56,017 nucleotides of DNA from Sphaerisporangium sp. TRM90804 (lineage in GTDB: Bacteria; Actinomycetota; Actinomycetes; Streptosporangiales; Streptosporangiaceae). Below the pieces are notes generated by a model. The model had not been told where the DNA came from, made no database searches, and saw nothing but the letters and a program-made list of their open reading frames with translations. Positions 1 through 8,532 of the stretch are shown one piece after another (positions within the stretch are counted from its first letter, which is position 1; every line of letters starts with the position of its first letter). Location of the stretch: contig NZ_JARWAC010000024.1 in assembly GCF_029846175.1 (NCBI RefSeq), forward strand, positions 1-56,017, written 5' to 3'. The position numbers and the translations under genes were made by a program.

Positions 1-653
1 ACTCGCTGCTGCAGATCCTGGAGGACGGTCGCCTGACCGACGCCCAGGGCCGCGTGGTCGACTTCAAGAACACCGTCATCATCATGACCACCAACCTCGG
101 CACCCGGGACATCTCCAAGGGCATCGGGGTCGGGTTCGCGAAGTCGAACGACGTCGAGGGCAACTACGACCGCATGAAGTCGAAGGTGCAGGAGGAGCTC
201 AAGCAGCACTTCCGGCCCGAGTTCCTCAACCGCGTCGACGACACCGTGGTCTTCCACCAGCTCACGCCGGCCGAGATCATCAAGATCGTCGACCTGATGC
301 TGGCCCAGGTGGACCAGCGCCTGAAGGACCGCGACATGGGCCTGGAGCTCACGCCGGAGGCCAAGCAGGTGCTGGCCGAGCGCGGGTACGACCCGGTGCT
401 CGGCGCCCGCCCGCTCCGCCGCACCATCCAGCGCGAGCTGGAGGACACGCTGTCGGAGAAGATCCTCTACGGTGACCTGCGCCCCGGCCAGGTCGTCAAG
501 GTCGCGATCGAGGGCGAGGGCGACACGGCCACGTTCACCTTCGTCGGCGAGCAGAAGGCGCAGCCGGAGATTCCGGACTCCGCGGCGGCCATCACGGAGC
601 CCGCGAGCAGCCGCGCCGGCGCGGGCACCGCACCGGCCGACCGCCGCCCGTAG
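1..653 (+). CDS. clpC: ATP-dependent Clp protease ATP-binding subunit ClpC, C-terminal part (5' end outside window)
   Basis: The frame is open from the first bases of the window, so the gene starts upstream. About 216 residues remain. They cover the second AAA+ module (SLLQILEDGRLTD, then IIMTTNLGTRDI with the sensor-1 Asn) and the D2 small domain with YDPVLGARPLRR, the sensor-2 region of Clp/Hsp100 proteins. ClpC unfolds substrates and feeds them to ClpP in the cytoplasm. The tail after about VEGEGDTATFTF is a low-complexity Ala/Pro-rich extension typical of actinobacterial ClpC. A strong terminator follows 38 bp after the stop. The assignment is secure; only the N-terminal part is unseen. 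Confidence 0.95.
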   Translation, partial: SLLQILEDGRLTDAQGRVVDFKNTVIIMTTNLGTRDISKGIGVGFAKSNDVEGNYDRMKSKVQEELKQHFRPEFLNRVDDTVVFHQLTPAEIIKIVDLMLAQVDQRLKDRDMGLELTPEAKQVLAERGYDPVLGARPLRRTIQRELEDTLSEKILYGDLRPGQVVKVAIEGEGDTATFTFVGEQKAQPEIPDSAAAITEPASSRAGAGTAPADRRP

Positions 654-690
654 GGCGACGAAGGCCTCCGGTCACGCACGGAGATCGGCG

Positions 691-726
691 AAAGACCCCC
701 TGTGAGGAGACTCACGGGGGGTCTTT
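691..726 (+). terminator. Intrinsic terminator of clpC
   Basis: A 16-bp stem (AAAGACCCCCTGTGAG with CTCACGGGGGGTCTTT, one G-U pair) with a 4-nt GAGA loop is followed by a pyrimidine-rich CTCTTTT tail. It lies 38 bp after the clpC stop. Confidence 0.9.
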
Positions 727-1035
727 CTCTTTTGGTGAGATCGTTATGCGCTGATTCGCTGGACACCACCGAAGGTAGTACTACACTGCGTAGAGCGGAT
801 CGGGCCAAGTCTCGACCAGGTGGCGTGGGAGTGCACCGGTCACGGGGACGGCCGCCGAGATGCGCCGTCCGACGTAGCGGGATATGCGCTGCGGGGATGA
901 CGCGGAGGGCGGGACGCACCGGGCACACTCGGGCGGGCCGGATTCCCGGCAGGGAGGGGACCTCTGCCTCGCGCGACCCCTCGGGTCGTGCGCGGGGGAA
1001 GGTCGAACGCGTAGTACGCCTGGGAGGCACCCGAT

Positions 1036-1980
1036 ATGCGCCTGTGTCACGAGGACGGCACGCTCGTTCACCTGTCCTACAACGCGGGCGTGCATCCCGC
1101 GGAGGACCTGGAGAACCTGATCGCCCACCTGACCCGCTACGCCGTTCCCGTACGCAGGAGGCTCGGCGTCGACCGGCTCGGCATCGGCCTCTGGCTGGCG
1201 CCCGCGGTGGCCGACCACCTCATCGCCGACCGCATCGAGCTGGTCCGGCTGCGCCGGTCGCTGCTGGAGCGCGGCCTGGAGGTCTGCAGCCTCAACGGCG
1301 CGGGCGGCCGCGGCATGGGGCAGGACAGTCCGGGCCCCGACTGGGCCAAGCCCGAGCGCTACCGCTACACCATGGCGCTGGCGAAGATCCTCGCCTTCCT
1401 GCTGCCGGACGACGTCCGCTTCGGCAGCATCTCGACCATCCCCATCGGCTGGCGGCGCGACTGGCCGGCCGACCTGCACTCGATCGCCTCCCGGCGGCTC
1501 GACCGGCTCTCCCGGGAGCTGCGCGGCCTGCACAGCGCCACCGGCAAGACCATCAGGGTCGGGTTCCAGCCGTGGCCGGGCTGCGTGCTGGAGACCACCG
1601 AGCAGGCGGTGGAGCGCGTGTGCGGCATCGACTCGGAGTATCTCGGCGTCTGCCTGGACGCCTGCCACCTGACCTGCGGCGTGGAGGAGCCCGGCGCCGC
1701 CCTGGCCGGCGTCGCGGCGGCGGGCGCCTCGGTGGTCAAGCTCGGGCACGTGCACAACCACAGCGGCGAGGCGCCGGCCACCGAGTCCATCCTGGAGAAC
1801 ACCCTGGCGGCAATCCTGTCCGGCCCGGGCGTCGGCGGAGCCCACATCGAGGTCGAGGCCCACGGCCTGGCCCTCCCCGCCAAGGGCAAGGGCCCCGCGG
1901 CCCTGGTGGCCGCCCTCGCCGACGAGCTCGACTGGACCCGCCGCAACCTCACCGCCCTGGGCCTGAAACTCGCCGCCTGA
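1036..1980 (+). CDS. EboE-like TIM-barrel (xylose-isomerase-like) protein, short divergent form
   Basis: This 314-residue protein begins MRLCHEDGTLVHLSYNAGVHPAEDL and continues with YAVPVRRRLGVDRLGIGLWL. That N-terminal pattern resembles the EboE 'metabolite traffic' family, whose members are xylose-isomerase-like TIM barrels. Barrel-type motifs follow: GFQPWPGCVLETT (about residues 178-190) and GVCLDACHLTCGVEE (about 206-220). From memory, typical EboE proteins are nearer 380-400 residues and carry a GGFH-type segment after the LNG motif. Here that segment is replaced by AGGRGMGQDSPGPDW and the C-terminus is short. No other ebo genes are in the window. The ATG at 1036 has GGGAGG 11 bp upstream. 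Function is unknown; the EboE link is inference. Confidence 0.6.
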   Translation: MRLCHEDGTLVHLSYNAGVHPAEDLENLIAHLTRYAVPVRRRLGVDRLGIGLWLAPAVADHLIADRIELVRLRRSLLERGLEVCSLNGAGGRGMGQDSPGPDWAKPERYRYTMALAKILAFLLPDDVRFGSISTIPIGWRRDWPADLHSIASRRLDRLSRELRGLHSATGKTIRVGFQPWPGCVLETTEQAVERVCGIDSEYLGVCLDACHLTCGVEEPGAALAGVAAAGASVVKLGHVHNHSGEAPATESILENTLAAILSGPGVGGAHIEVEAHGLALPAKGKGPAALVAALADELDWTRRNLTALGLKLAA

Positions 1981-2088
1981 CCGAGCCCACCCTGCGCTGA
2001 CCAACGCGGGGTCCTGGCCACGCCCACCGGCCCCGCGACGCGACGGCGACGGCGCCTCCCCAGCACCGGCCCGGGCGCGCGCGGAACG

Positions 2089-2233
2089 CCGCCCGCCCGG
2101 CCCTGAACGCCCCACCCGCCAACACGCCCCCAGCGCCTTCGCGTCATCGGCCCGGCACCCACTCGGAGTGACGCCCGCCGCCCGCCCGGCCCTTGAAAGC
2201 TCCGCTCGCCACACGCCCGCAGCACCTCCACCG
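2089..2233. repeat. Degenerate direct repeat, unit about 89 bp
   Basis: CCGCCCGCCCGGCCCT at 2089 recurs at 2178. Each copy is followed by the same pattern: GAA(C/A)GC, then C(C/T)CGCC(A)ACACGCCC and CAGC(G/A)CCT. The copies have diverged by substitutions and small indels. Confidence 0.6.
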
Positions 2234-2507
2234 CCACCCGCGCCCAACGGATCGCCTTCCCCTGAAGATCAACTAGCCGCCGCCCCGCGGAGATCGACCG
2301 GTCGCCGTCGAAGTGGTGCCTTCGGCGCATCCTTCTCAGGGCGACCCTCACCCATCCCGCACCCCCCGGTCCCGCTGGCAACCTCGCTCAGCCGCCGAAA
2401 AGACCCGACGTGGAGCAGGGCAGGGGACAACCAGGGGGCGGTCGCCCGCGCGACGCCAGGAGCGTGCTCGGCGAGGGTCGCCTTGAGCGGGCGTGCCGAA
2501 GGCGCCA

Positions 2508-2743
2508 TTTCCGGGGCGCCGGTGCCCGGGGGGTCGCCCCAAGAGGCGAGGACGCCACAGGGCCGATCACCGGTCTTGCCCTACCGGTGTCACTGACGCG
2601 CCGGACGTGGGCGCCTCTCGTCCACACAGGAGGTGCTCGTCCCGTGTGGAGGGGAGGCCGCCCGGTTTCCGGGGGCGGCGGTGCTCGGGTGGTCGCCGAA
2701 CGGGCGAGGACGCCACAAGGCCGATCACCGATCTGCCGTACGG
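2508..2743. repeat. Degenerate direct repeat of about 78 bp, copies 158 bp apart
   Basis: Copies run 2508-2586 and 2666-2743. Shared blocks are TTTCCGGGG, GGTGC(C/T)CGGG, GGCGAGGACGCCACA and GGCCGATCACCG, in the same order and spacing. The two copies differ by several substitutions and 1-2 base indels. Confidence 0.75.
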
Positions 2744-2777
2744 CTCGACACCCGCGCGCCGGGGTGTGGGACCTGAC

Positions 2778-2836
2778 TCCCGCACGGGTGCCCGCGTCTC
2801 GTGCGGGAATGCGGTGAATGCGGTGAATGCGGTGAA
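2778..2836. repeat. Hairpin plus 9-bp tandem repeat just downstream of mutY
   Basis: A perfect 8-bp stem (TCCCGCAC at 2778-2785, GTGCGGGA at 2801-2808) is followed by three copies of GAATGCGGT (2807-2833). They end about 10 bp from the mutY stop on the minus strand. The hairpin could act as a terminator, but it has no U-run. Confidence 0.6.
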
Positions 2837-2843
2837 CGGGGGC

Positions 2844-3710
2844 TCAGGTAGGGAGGCGGTAGGTGCCGTCGGGGAGGGGTTCGGCAAGGCCGTCGGTGAT
2901 GAGGCCGTCGAGTGCGCGTTCGCGTTGCTGGTCGTCGGACCACACGACGTCGAGGGCGGCCTTGGGGACGGGGCCGTGGGCGTCCCTGAGGATCGCCAGC
3001 AGGCGCCCCCGGCACTGGCGGTCGGTGCCCGCGTACGTCTGCCCACGGCGTTCTGGGCCGTCGTAGGCGGGGCGACCGGCCAGGCGCCACGCGCACGCGT
3101 CGGCGACGGGGCAGTCGGCGCAGCGGGGGGCGCGGGCCGTGCAGACCAGCGCGCCGAGCTCCATGACCGCGACCGCCCAGCGCGGGGCGTCCACGGCGGG
3201 GATCAGGGACTCGGCCAGCCGTCGCTCCGTGGACGTGGTGGCCTTGGGCGGGTACTCCTCGGCCCGTACGGCACGCGCGAGCACCCGCCGCACGTTGGTG
3301 TCCAGCACGGCGTGGCTGTGGCCGTAGGCGAAGCTGGCGACCGCGGCGGCGGTGTAGTCGCCGATGCCCGGCAGGCCGCGCAGCTCGTCGTAGGACGAGG
3401 GGACGCGCCCGCCGTGCTCGGCGGTGATCGCGCGGGCGCACGCGTGCAGGTTGAGCGCCCGCCGCGGGTACCCGAGCCGCCCCCAGTGGCGCACGGCCTC
3501 TCCCGGCGCCTCGGCGGCGAGCGCGGCCGGGGTGGGCCAGCGCTCCATCCATTCGGCCCAGACCGGCAGCACCCGGATCACCGGGGTCTGCTGGAGCATG
3601 ATCTCGCTGACCAGGATGCCCCAGGGACCGGCGTCGCTCCGCCGCCAGGGAAGGTCGCGGGCGTTCTCGGCGTACCAGTCCATGATCGGCGCATGCAGTC
3701 CCGTTCCCAC
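2844..3710 (-). CDS. mutY: A/G-specific adenine glycosylase MutY, short form
   Basis: MutY removes adenine mispaired with 8-oxoguanine. The 288-residue protein has the HhH-GPD fold with catalytic Glu36 in SEIMLQQT, the hairpin GLPGIGDYTA (about 113-122) and catalytic Asp138 in VLDTNVRRV. A 4Fe-4S loop follows with the classic spacing C-x6-C-x2-C-x5-C (CTARAPRCADCPVADAC). After the cluster there are about 85 residues and no recognisable NUDIX-type oxoG-recognition domain, as is common in actinobacterial MutY. The ATG at 3708-3710 is used. A start at the internal Met10 would also keep all motifs. The gene is flanked on both sides by repeat-rich DNA. Confidence 0.93.
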   Translation of the reverse strand: MGTGLHAPIMDWYAENARDLPWRRSDAGPWGILVSEIMLQQTPVIRVLPVWAEWMERWPTPAALAAEAPGEAVRHWGRLGYPRRALNLHACARAITAEHGGRVPSSYDELRGLPGIGDYTAAAVASFAYGHSHAVLDTNVRRVLARAVRAEEYPPKATTSTERRLAESLIPAVDAPRWAVAVMELGALVCTARAPRCADCPVADACAWRLAGRPAYDGPERRGQTYAGTDRQCRGRLLAILRDAHGPVPKAALDVVWSDDQQRERALDGLITDGLAEPLPDGTYRLPT

Positions 3711-4228
3711 CCCCCGAGCCTAGTGCCGCACCACGAACCCCTCCCCGCGTTCACCGCCGAACAACACCGCCCCTTTCCACCCGCGCTCCGTACCGGCCAC
3801 CCCCTCCAGAGCGGCCAAGTCGTACCACGAGGCCCTCCCCGCGTTCGCCGCCGCGCGCCCCGTCCGCTTCGCCCCAAGGCCCCGTACCGGCCGCCCACTT
3901 CAGGGCGGGCCGGAGCCGTACCCATGAAGCACTCCTCTGCTGGTGAACGACAGCGCTGTCTCATTCCATTGCCCCACACCGTCCGTCCACCCCGTGCCGG
4001 GTCGGGCCGTACTGCGGAACCCTCCCGGCTTCGCTTGGCGAACGGCGGCGTCCGCTCCGCGCCCGCCCGGTCTGGGGGCAGGTCGCGCCGCTTCGCCCCG
4101 GCTTGGAGGACACGGGTCGTCCGGTGGTGGGGGTGGGGGATGTATGGGGATCTGTCTGGTCTGGGGGCGGCGGGGGGTGTCGGAATCGGCGGGTCGACAC
4201 CTCTCCGGGGGGCACGACTCTCCATACT
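3711..4228. repeat. 518-bp gene-free interval containing a decayed tandem repeat of about 95 bp
   Basis: Two units, 3726-3820 and 3821-3915, share CACCACGA/TACCACGA, CCTCCCCGCGTTC(A/G)CCGCCG, CCGTACCGGCC(A/G)CCC and a C(A/G)G(A/G)GCGG(C/G)CC block in the same order. CCGTACC at about 3917 starts a third, truncated copy. No gene is supported in this interval. The promoters of mutY (minus) and of the gene at 4229 (plus) must lie here. Confidence 0.65.
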
Positions 4229-4936
4229 ATGAGTATGGATCCGGACACGTTCCGTGGTGACGTGGGTGTCGAGGGGCCGGAGGTCTACTGGCGCCGCAGG
4301 GTCGCGGTGCTGACCGGCGCGCTCGTGGTGGTCGCCGTCGTGGCGTGGGCCTGCACCAGCGCCACCGGCGGGTCGGGCGACAAGCCGCCCGGCCGATCGG
4401 GGAAGGACCCCGCCGTGCGGCCGGGTGCCGCGCCGCCGCAGGCCTCCGCGAGCGCCGCCCCGTCCCCGGCTTCCCCGCGGCCCGAGGCCGGACGCGGCGC
4501 CGGCCCGAAGCCGTCACCGTCGTCGCCCGGCCGTCCCCGGCGCCCCGGCGACCCGTGCCGGCGGCCCGACCTCGTGGTCAGCCTCCAGGGCGAGGCACGG
4601 GTGTACGCCGGGAAGCGGACGCCGCGGTTCCTGCTCACCGTCGTCAACACCGGCCGGCTGCCCTGCACCGTGGACCTCGGGCCGACGGCGGTGGAGACGC
4701 GCATCACCTCCGGCGCCGACCGCGTGTGGTCGACCGCCGACTGCCTGAGCGGCGAGCGCGAGGAGATCAAACGGCTGCGGCGCGGTGTGCCGCACGTGAG
4801 CACCGTCGCCTGGGACCGCCGCCGCTCGGCGCCGCACTGCGGTGCCCCGCGCACGAAGGCCCGCAAGGGCACCTACGTCGCCATGGCGCGCCTGGGCGCC
4901 GCGAAGAGCCACAAGGTGGTCTTCCACCTGCACTGA
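4229..4936 (+). CDS. Hypothetical membrane-anchored protein with extracytoplasmic beta-type domain
   Basis: The 235-residue protein starts at the ATG at 4229. It has a short cytoplasmic N-terminus (MSMDPDTFRGDVGVEGPEVYWRRR), one hydrophobic helix (about 25-45), then a Pro/Ala/Ser-rich stretch to about residue 110. A compact C-terminal domain follows with four conserved-looking cysteines (CRRPD, LPCTVD, TADCLSG, PHCGAP) that could form two disulfides outside the cell. The style (LLTVVNTGRLPCTVDLG) resembles DUF4232-like secreted domains, but this is only a resemblance. No function can be given. It is transcribed toward disA, which lies on the opposite strand. Confidence 0.7.
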   Translation: MSMDPDTFRGDVGVEGPEVYWRRRVAVLTGALVVVAVVAWACTSATGGSGDKPPGRSGKDPAVRPGAAPPQASASAAPSPASPRPEAGRGAGPKPSPSSPGRPRRPGDPCRRPDLVVSLQGEARVYAGKRTPRFLLTVVNTGRLPCTVDLGPTAVETRITSGADRVWSTADCLSGEREEIKRLRRGVPHVSTVAWDRRRSAPHCGAPRTKARKGTYVAMARLGAAKSHKVVFHLH

Positions 4937-4950
4937 CCCTTCCGGCCGGT

Positions 4951-5195
4951 CAGACGCCCCAGGAGGGAGGCTTCGGCCCGGCGGGGACGGGCTCTCGCGG
5001 GCGTCGTCGGGGGGCCTCGCCGGCTGGTCGGGCCGGGTCGCTCCGGCGGTCAGACGTAGCGCTGCGGGGTGGAGACTTCGGCCTGGTGGGACGGGCCTCG
5101 TCGGGGTGTCGCGGGGCATGGTCGGGGTTGTGTCGCTCCGGGGGTTAGACGTAGCGCTCCAGGATGGAGGCCTCGGCCAGGCGGGACAGGCCCTC
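4951..5195. repeat. Serial degenerate duplications of the disA 3' end
   Basis: The disA end (minus strand) reads on the plus strand TTAGACGTAGCGCT then GG(A)TGGAGGCCTCGGCC, from 5145. A second copy starts at 5051 (CAGACGTAGCGCT, GGTGGAGACTTCGGCC) and a third at 4951 (CAGACGCCCC, GGGAGGCTTCGGCC). Offsets are 94 and 100 bp. The DNA between them also repeats (GTCGCTCCGG(C/G)GGT before copies 1 and 2). Read in the disA frame, copy 2 ends QRYV-stop, against ERYV-stop in the real gene. Confidence 0.8.
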
Positions 5196-6236
5196 GCGGA
5201 CGCTGCGGGCGCGGGACTCGCCTACGCCGCCCACCGACTGGAGGTCGTCGGTGCTGGCGGCCAGGAGCTTCTGCAGGCTGCCGAAGTGGTCGACCAGGCG
5301 GTCGACCACGCTGGCGGGGAGGCGCGGGACCTTCGCCAGCAGGCGGAACCCCTTGGGGCTGACCGGGCCGTCGAGGGCGTCGGAGCCGGCGTGGCCGAGG
5401 ACGTCGGCGACGGCCGGGAGGTCGAGGAGATCGGCCGGGGACAGCCGGTCGAGCGCCGCGAGCGACTCGGCCACCCGGCGCGGGCGGCGCTCGGTGGCGC
5501 CGGTGGGGAGGTAGTCGCGGATGATGAGGTCGCGGTCCTCCTCGACCCCGGCGACGAGCTCGGCGAGCTGCAGCGACAGCAGGCGCCCGTCGGTGCCCAG
5601 CTCGACGACGTACCCCTCGATCTCGCCCGCGATGCGCCGCACCATCTCGAGCCGCTGCACCACCACGGCGACGTCGCGGGCGGTCACCAGGTCTTCGATC
5701 TCCAGCGCCGACAGCGTGCCCGACACCTCGTCGAGCCGCAGCTTGTAGCGTTCGAGCGTGGCGAGCGCCTGGTTGGCCTTGGAGAGGATCACCGCGGACT
5801 CCTCCAGGACGTACCGGACGCCGTCGAGGTAGAGCGCGATGATGCGCATCGACTTGCTGATCGAGATCACCGGGAAGCCGGTCTGCCGGGCCACCCGCTG
5901 GGCGGTGCGGTGGCGCGTGCCGGACTCGTTGGTGGGGATCGTGGAGTCGGGGACGAGATGGACGGCCGCCCGCACGATCTTGTTGGCGGCGCGGTCGAGC
6001 ACGATCGCGCCGTCCATCTTGGCCAGCTCACGCAGGCGCGTCGCGGAGAACTCGACGTCGAGCGTGAACCCGCCGGTGCAGACGCCCTCGACCGTGGCGT
6101 CCGAGCCGAGCACGATGAGACCCCCGGTGTGCCCGCGTAGGATGCGCTCAAGGCCGTCGCGCAGATCGGTGCCCGGAGCGAGCTTCGCAAGGATGGAACG
6201 TCTGCGCTCGTCGATCCCCTTGTCGTTGTTTGCCAC
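5145..6236 (-). CDS. disA: DNA integrity scanning diadenylate cyclase DisA
   Basis: DisA makes cyclic di-AMP from two ATP and scans DNA for branched structures. The 363-residue protein has the usual family length. The N-terminal DAC domain has D75-G76-A77 (KMDGAIVLD) and the nucleotide-binding RHR at 108-110 (GTRHRTA). A helical linker follows, then a C-terminal helix-hairpin-helix DNA-binding region ([19 protein letters not shown]). The ATG at 6234-6236 is used. It lies 75 bp downstream of radA on the same strand, an arrangement conserved in Gram-positive bacteria where RadA restrains DisA. Its last codons have been copied into downstream DNA. Confidence 0.96.
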   Translation of the reverse strand: MANNDKGIDERRRSILAKLAPGTDLRDGLERILRGHTGGLIVLGSDATVEGVCTGGFTLDVEFSATRLRELAKMDGAIVLDRAANKIVRAAVHLVPDSTIPTNESGTRHRTAQRVARQTGFPVISISKSMRIIALYLDGVRYVLEESAVILSKANQALATLERYKLRLDEVSGTLSALEIEDLVTARDVAVVVQRLEMVRRIAGEIEGYVVELGTDGRLLSLQLAELVAGVEEDRDLIIRDYLPTGATERRPRRVAESLAALDRLSPADLLDLPAVADVLGHAGSDALDGPVSPKGFRLLAKVPRLPASVVDRLVDHFGSLQKLLAASTDDLQSVGGVGESRARSVREGLSRLAEASILERYV

Positions 6237-6311
6237 ATGGCCCCCGCTGGTCGCTGACGCCCCCCAGTTTACCGGCGCGGGCGCGCCGTGGGCCTGTGTC
6301 GGGCGCGCCGA

Positions 6312-7733
6312 TCAGGTGACATGCGTGAGCGCGTCCCACACGTTCTCGGCTTCTGTGACCTCGAAGCCGGGGGAGAAACCCGTCGTGCGGATCGACGGCC
6401 TGTCGACCGGGACCGGGCGCAGAGCGTCCTTGGCGGGGTCCGCGGCGTTCTGCTCCAGCGATCCGGTGGGCACCAGGGCGTGGGTGAACCCCAGGCGCGC
6501 CGCCTCGGCCACACGCCGCCGGACGTCGCGCACCGGGCGCAGCTCGCCGGCCAGGCCCACCTCGCCCAGCACGATCAGCCCGGAGGGCAGGGGACGGTCG
6601 CCGGCCGCGCTGGCCACCGCCAGCATGACGGCGAGATCGACCGCGGGGTCGTTGAGCCGGATGCCGCCCACGGTGGCGGTGAAGACGTCGCAGCCGCTCA
6701 GCCGGGCGTTCAGGCGGCGTTCGAGCACCGCGAGGATCATCGTCACGCGGAAGGGGTCGAGGCCGGAGGACGAGCGGCGCGGCTGCTGGGCGTCGGTGGG
6801 CCCCACCAGGGCCTGCACCTCGGCCGGCAGCGGGCGGGTGCCCTCGACGGTGACCGTGACGCACGTGCCGGGAACGGGCTCGGAGCGGCGGGAGACGAAC
6901 AGGCCGCTGGGATCGGGCAGGCCCTGGATGCCGCGCTCGTTGAGGTCGAAGCAGCCGACCTCCTCGGTGGGGCCGAAGCGGTTCTTGATGCACCTGACCA
7001 TGCGCAGCCGCGAGTTGCGGTCGCCCTCGAAGTGCAGCACGACGTCGACGAGGTGCTCCAGCGTGCGCGGGCCGGCGATCGAGCCGTCCTTGGTGACGTG
7101 GCCGACCAGCACGGTCGCCATGCCGCGCTCCTTGGCCAGGCGCACGAGGTTGCCGGTGACCTCGCGCACCTGGGTCACCCCGCCGGGAACGCCCGTGGCC
7201 GCGGCGGAGCCGATGGTCTGCACGGAGTCGACGATGAGCAGCCGCGGCTGGACCTTCTCGACGTGGCTGACCAGCGCCGCCATCTCGGTCTCCGCGGCGA
7301 GGTAGAGCTCGTCCTGGATGGCGCCGATGCGGTCGGCGCGCATGCGCACCTGGGCGGTGGACTCCTCGCCGGTGACGTAGAGCACGGTCTCGTGGCGCGC
7401 GATGCTGGCGGCGGCCTCCAGCAGCAGCGTGGACTTGCCGATGCCGGGCTCGCCGGCCAGCAGCACGACGGCCCCGGGCACCAGCCCGCCGCCGAGCACG
7501 CGGTCGAGCTCGCCTATGCCGGTGGTGCGCGCGCGGGCGAACTCGGCCTTGACCTGGCCGATCGGCAGCGCCGGAGCCGTCACCGCGCCGCCCTGGACGA
7601 CGTGCACGCCCGAGCGGGCGCCCTCCTCGTCGACGGTGCCCCACGCCTGGCACTCGCCGCAGCGGCCCACCCACTTGGTGGCCCGCCACCCGCACTCGGC
7701 GCACCGGTAGCCGGGCTTCTGCGTCTTGGTCAT
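6312..7733 (-). CDS. radA: DNA repair protein RadA (Sms)
   Basis: RadA is a RecA-related branch-migration helicase. The 473 residues show an N-terminal zinc finger (C11-x2-C14, C25-x2-C28), a Walker A motif GEPGIGKS at 94-101, and the RadA-specific KNRFG motif near residue 250 (RCIKNRFGPTEEVG). The C-terminal domain is a Lon-protease-like fold (VGGIRLNDPAVDLAVMLA, then GEVGLAGELRPV). It sits between thioredoxin (81-bp gap) and disA (75-bp gap), all on the minus strand, so partial co-transcription is likely. Confidence 0.96.
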   Translation of the reverse strand: MTKTQKPGYRCAECGWRATKWVGRCGECQAWGTVDEEGARSGVHVVQGGAVTAPALPIGQVKAEFARARTTGIGELDRVLGGGLVPGAVVLLAGEPGIGKSTLLLEAAASIARHETVLYVTGEESTAQVRMRADRIGAIQDELYLAAETEMAALVSHVEKVQPRLLIVDSVQTIGSAAATGVPGGVTQVREVTGNLVRLAKERGMATVLVGHVTKDGSIAGPRTLEHLVDVVLHFEGDRNSRLRMVRCIKNRFGPTEEVGCFDLNERGIQGLPDPSGLFVSRRSEPVPGTCVTVTVEGTRPLPAEVQALVGPTDAQQPRRSSSGLDPFRVTMILAVLERRLNARLSGCDVFTATVGGIRLNDPAVDLAVMLAVASAAGDRPLPSGLIVLGEVGLAGELRPVRDVRRRVAEAARLGFTHALVPTGSLEQNAADPAKDALRPVPVDRPSIRTTGFSPGFEVTEAENVWDALTHVT

Positions 7734-7814
7734 GCGGGCACGCTATCCGCCTTCCCCGACAAACGGCGCCGCCCCGCTCCCCGGGGTCGCGGACGGCCCG
7801 GCGGGCCCGGCGGG

Positions 7815-8129
7815 CTAGAAGCCGCCTTCGAGCTCGGCGAGCAGGAGGCGCTTGGGCTTGGCGCCGATGATCTGCCGGGTCATCTCGCCGTTCTGGTACA
7901 GGGCCAGGGTGGGGAAGCCGAGCACGCCGTACCTCGCGGCGATCTCGGGGTGGTCCTCGGCGTTCAGCTTGGCCACGGTCAGGCGGTCGCGGTACTCGTC
8001 GGCGATCTCCTGGAGGATGGGGGCGACCATGCGGCAGGGCGGGCACCATTCGGTCCAGAAGTCCACCAGGACGGGCTTGCTGCTTCGCAGCACCTGTTCG
8101 GTGAAGTTCTCACCGGTCAGCGTGATCAT
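7815..8129 (-). CDS. Thioredoxin with WCPPC active site
   Basis: This 104-residue single-domain thioredoxin reads MITLTGENFTEQVL at the start. The active site is W28-C29-P-P-C32 rather than the canonical WCGPC, and GFPTLALY carries the cis-proline. It would act in the cytoplasm as a dithiol-disulfide oxidoreductase. The Gly-to-Pro change is expected to alter redox potential or partner choice (inference). Its ATG overlaps the stop of the upstream merR-type gene by four bases (ATGA), implying translational coupling. This fixes the start at 8127-8129. Confidence 0.93.
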   Translation of the reverse strand: MITLTGENFTEQVLRSSKPVLVDFWTEWCPPCRMVAPILQEIADEYRDRLTVAKLNAEDHPEIAARYGVLGFPTLALYQNGEMTRQIIGAKPKRLLLAELEGGF

Positions 8130-8506
8130 GTGATTTCCCCTCTTGTGAGCGCGCATCCCGGGCACGCGCCGGCGAGCTGCGCCGCCACCTCGGCCCGGCG
8201 CAGGAGCAGGGTGCGGATCCCGTCGTCGATCTCGGCCAGCTTGCGCCGGTAGACCTCGACCGACTCCGGGCAGGCGTTCCCGGCGTGGTTGCCCGCGCGC
8301 AGGCAGTCGACGAACGGCCGGGCGTCCTCCAGGGTGAAGCCCACGGTGAGCAGGGAGCGGATCTCGGCGACGAGCTTCACGTCGAACTCGTCGTACTCCC
8401 GGTAGCCGTTGGACGTCCTGCGCGAGGCGAGCAGCCCCTGCTGCTCGTAGTAGCGCAGCGCCCGGGTGCTCACCCCGGCCCGCCTGGCCAGCTCTCCGAT
8501 CCGCAT
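8126..8506 (-). CDS. MerR-family transcriptional regulator coupled to thioredoxin
   Basis: The 126 residues begin with a MerR winged helix (MRIGELARRAGVSTRALRYYEQQGLL), then YREYDEFDVKLVAEI and a dimerisation helix. Cysteines occur in VDCLRAGNHAGNACPES and at the C-terminus (GACPGC), a vicinal-type CPGC pair. That arrangement could sense thiol oxidation or a metal, though the ligand cannot be told. AGGGGAGGA lies 6 nt before the ATG. The promoter region carries a perfect palindrome (8538-8557). The gene overlaps and presumably controls the thioredoxin gene. Confidence 0.88.
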   Translation of the reverse strand: MRIGELARRAGVSTRALRYYEQQGLLASRRTSNGYREYDEFDVKLVAEIRSLLTVGFTLEDARPFVDCLRAGNHAGNACPESVEVYRRKLAEIDDGIRTLLLRRAEVAAQLAGACPGCALTRGEIT

Positions 8507-8532
8507 CGGTCCTCCCCTGATCCGCGCTCACG

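Larger units (their letters stand above)
1981..2843. other. 863-bp gene-free interval between the EboE-like gene and mutY
   Basis: No reading frame here has a convincing start, ribosome binding site or recognisable product. The DNA is very GC-rich and consists largely of decayed direct repeats (listed separately at 2089-2233, 2508-2743 and 2778-2836). It may hold remnants of duplicated or mobile DNA, but no transposase or integrase motif is visible. Confidence 0.7.

Noticed and set aside
3943..4260. Plus-strand open frame before the membrane-anchored protein gene
   Set aside because: It overlaps the start of the better-supported gene in another frame and shows no coding character.
4951..5195. 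Spaced repeats considered as a CRISPR array
   Set aside because: Units are degenerate, include coding sequence of disA, and the regions between are themselves repeated. No cas genes are present.
5145..6140. Long plus-strand open frame opposite disA
   Set aside because: It is an antisense shadow of an unmistakable gene with no recognisable domain.
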